Assembly (NCBI RefSeq): GCF_008831285.2
Contig: NC_045149.1
Location: 12,776,629 to 12,840,628, forward strand
Source: Nymphaea colorata
Taxonomy: Eukaryota > Streptophyta > Magnoliopsida > Nymphaeales > Nymphaeaceae
Reading direction: 5' to 3'
Length of the DNA stretch: 64,000 nucleotides
Part shown: positions 63,646 to 64,000 of the stretch, piece by piece
How the letters are laid out: each line of letters starts with the position of its first letter
How positions within the stretch are numbered: the stretch's first letter is position 1
The notes under the pieces: model-generated
Told to the model about the DNA's origin: nothing
Databases searched by the model: none
The model's input: only the letters and a program-made list of their open reading frames with translations
Program-made: the position numbers and the translations under genes

Positions 63646-63862
63646 CCTGAATATAATTTTGTTGTTGTTGTTCTTTCTCTTCATGAATATATTCTTGTTA
63701 TTATTGTTCTTTTTTTTCTTGAATATATTCTTCTTATTGTTGTTCTTTCTCTTCATGAATATATTCTTGTTGTTATTCCCCTTTCCTTTCTTGAACATAT
63801 TCTTGTTGTTGTTGTTCTTTTTTTCATGAATATATTCTTGTTGTCATTGTTATCTCGCTTCT
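63646..63862 (+). repeat. Minisatellite, about 36-bp period, six units
   Basis: Units of the type yytgaatatattcttgttgt followed by ttgttctttctctt recur six times with substitutions. A frame through it (63,632-63,829) encodes a repeating Phe/Leu/Asn peptide with no family. The flanks (catctccc to gattaa, 63,508-63,645 and 63,862-64,000) are themselves duplicates, so the minisatellite is part of a larger tandem unit of about 345 bp. Confidence 0.88.
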
Positions 63863-64000
63863 TCATCTCCCCATGACCATAAAAGCTAGCCTTCAATCTC
63901 AATTTTAGAATCAAGAAGCTGTTCTTAAGTGCACCGGGAGCATGAAATGGTGAAATAATATTTCATTTTATGATTAAATCATGCTCTTTCTTTTCTTGAA

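Larger units (their letters stand above)
62618..64000 (+). repeat. Second LTR-like sequence (family B) abutting LTR A, cut by window end
   Basis: From tgacactcaaaatggagtcg onward the sequence has an AT-rich U3-like part, a CpG-rich patch (62,755-62,900), a leader-like part with ccctatcaataccccc and CT-rich runs, and a donor-like ATTCAAG|GTGAGT at about 63,400. The start overlaps the last bases of LTR A (tgtgaca), so the boundary is shared. Confidence 0.4.

Noticed and set aside
63632-63829. 65-codon hydrophobic Phe/Leu/Asn-repeat protein
   Set aside because: It is a direct translation of a 36-bp minisatellite and has no flanking gene signals.

Overview
This is nuclear DNA of a flowering plant. 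The evidence is spliced genes of plant-specific families, plant-type Ty1/copia, Tekay-like LTR, TRIM, LINE, SINE, CACTA, hAT and MULE-FAR1 elements, long AT and CT microsatellites, and a low overall gene density. The species cannot be told from the sequence. There is no operon, CRISPR array, plasmid or phage structure, and I found no intact rRNA or tRNA gene.

Only two host genes look intact, both on the minus strand. The first is a PAR1 (photoassimilate-responsive protein) gene of three exons between 25,670 and 27,925, encoding 197 residues, with consensus splice sites in phase and a TATA box at about 28,035. A broken tandem copy of its last exon and 3' flank lies at 15,985-16,680. The second is a small RING-CH (RINGv, MARCH-type) membrane E3-ligase gene. 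Its two coding exons (47,501-47,721 and 39,026-39,269) are separated by an 8.2-kb intron and together give 154 residues with all eight zinc ligands and a C-terminal membrane segment. That intron holds a LINE fragment, small MITEs and a large inverted repeat (about 41.2-43.1 kb) next to a tentatively pararetrovirus-like relic.

Layout. 0-0.44 kb is the 3' part of a long LTR (family A). 1.15-3.44 kb is a LINE fragment abutting a truncated copia element (3.44-7.34). 7.5-8.06 kb is a degenerate satellite. 9.0-13.76 kb is a second copia element with both LTRs. 15.9-16.7 kb holds a SINE and the PAR1 pseudo-copy. 17.6-25.2 kb is a three-deep transposon nest: a hAT element with a perfect 8-bp duplication lies inside a 6-kb CACTA element, which lies inside the transposase gene of another CACTA element, whose 3' end is 0.5 kb from the PAR1 stop codon. 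25.7-28.0 kb is PAR1. 28-34.5 kb holds MITE-like elements, microsatellites and a possible receptor-gene relic. 34.5-37.3 kb is a FAR1/MULE transposase pseudogene split by LTR A. 38.3-38.5 kb is a SINE. 39.0-48.6 kb is the RING-CH gene. 49.5-50.0 kb holds an AT microsatellite and a 193-bp tandem duplication. 55.0-56.0 kb is a TRIM inserted into the LTR of another TRIM. 58.1-58.8 kb is a purine tract. 59.4-62.6 kb is a long LTR A copy running directly into a second LTR-like sequence that ends in a minisatellite at the window edge.

The mobile elements seen here all look defective or non-autonomous. Functionally the window is two small genes set in layered transposon debris. The feature most worth following is the inverted repeat inside the RING-CH intron, which host transcription would turn into a long hairpin RNA. 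No biochemical system new to biology is evident.
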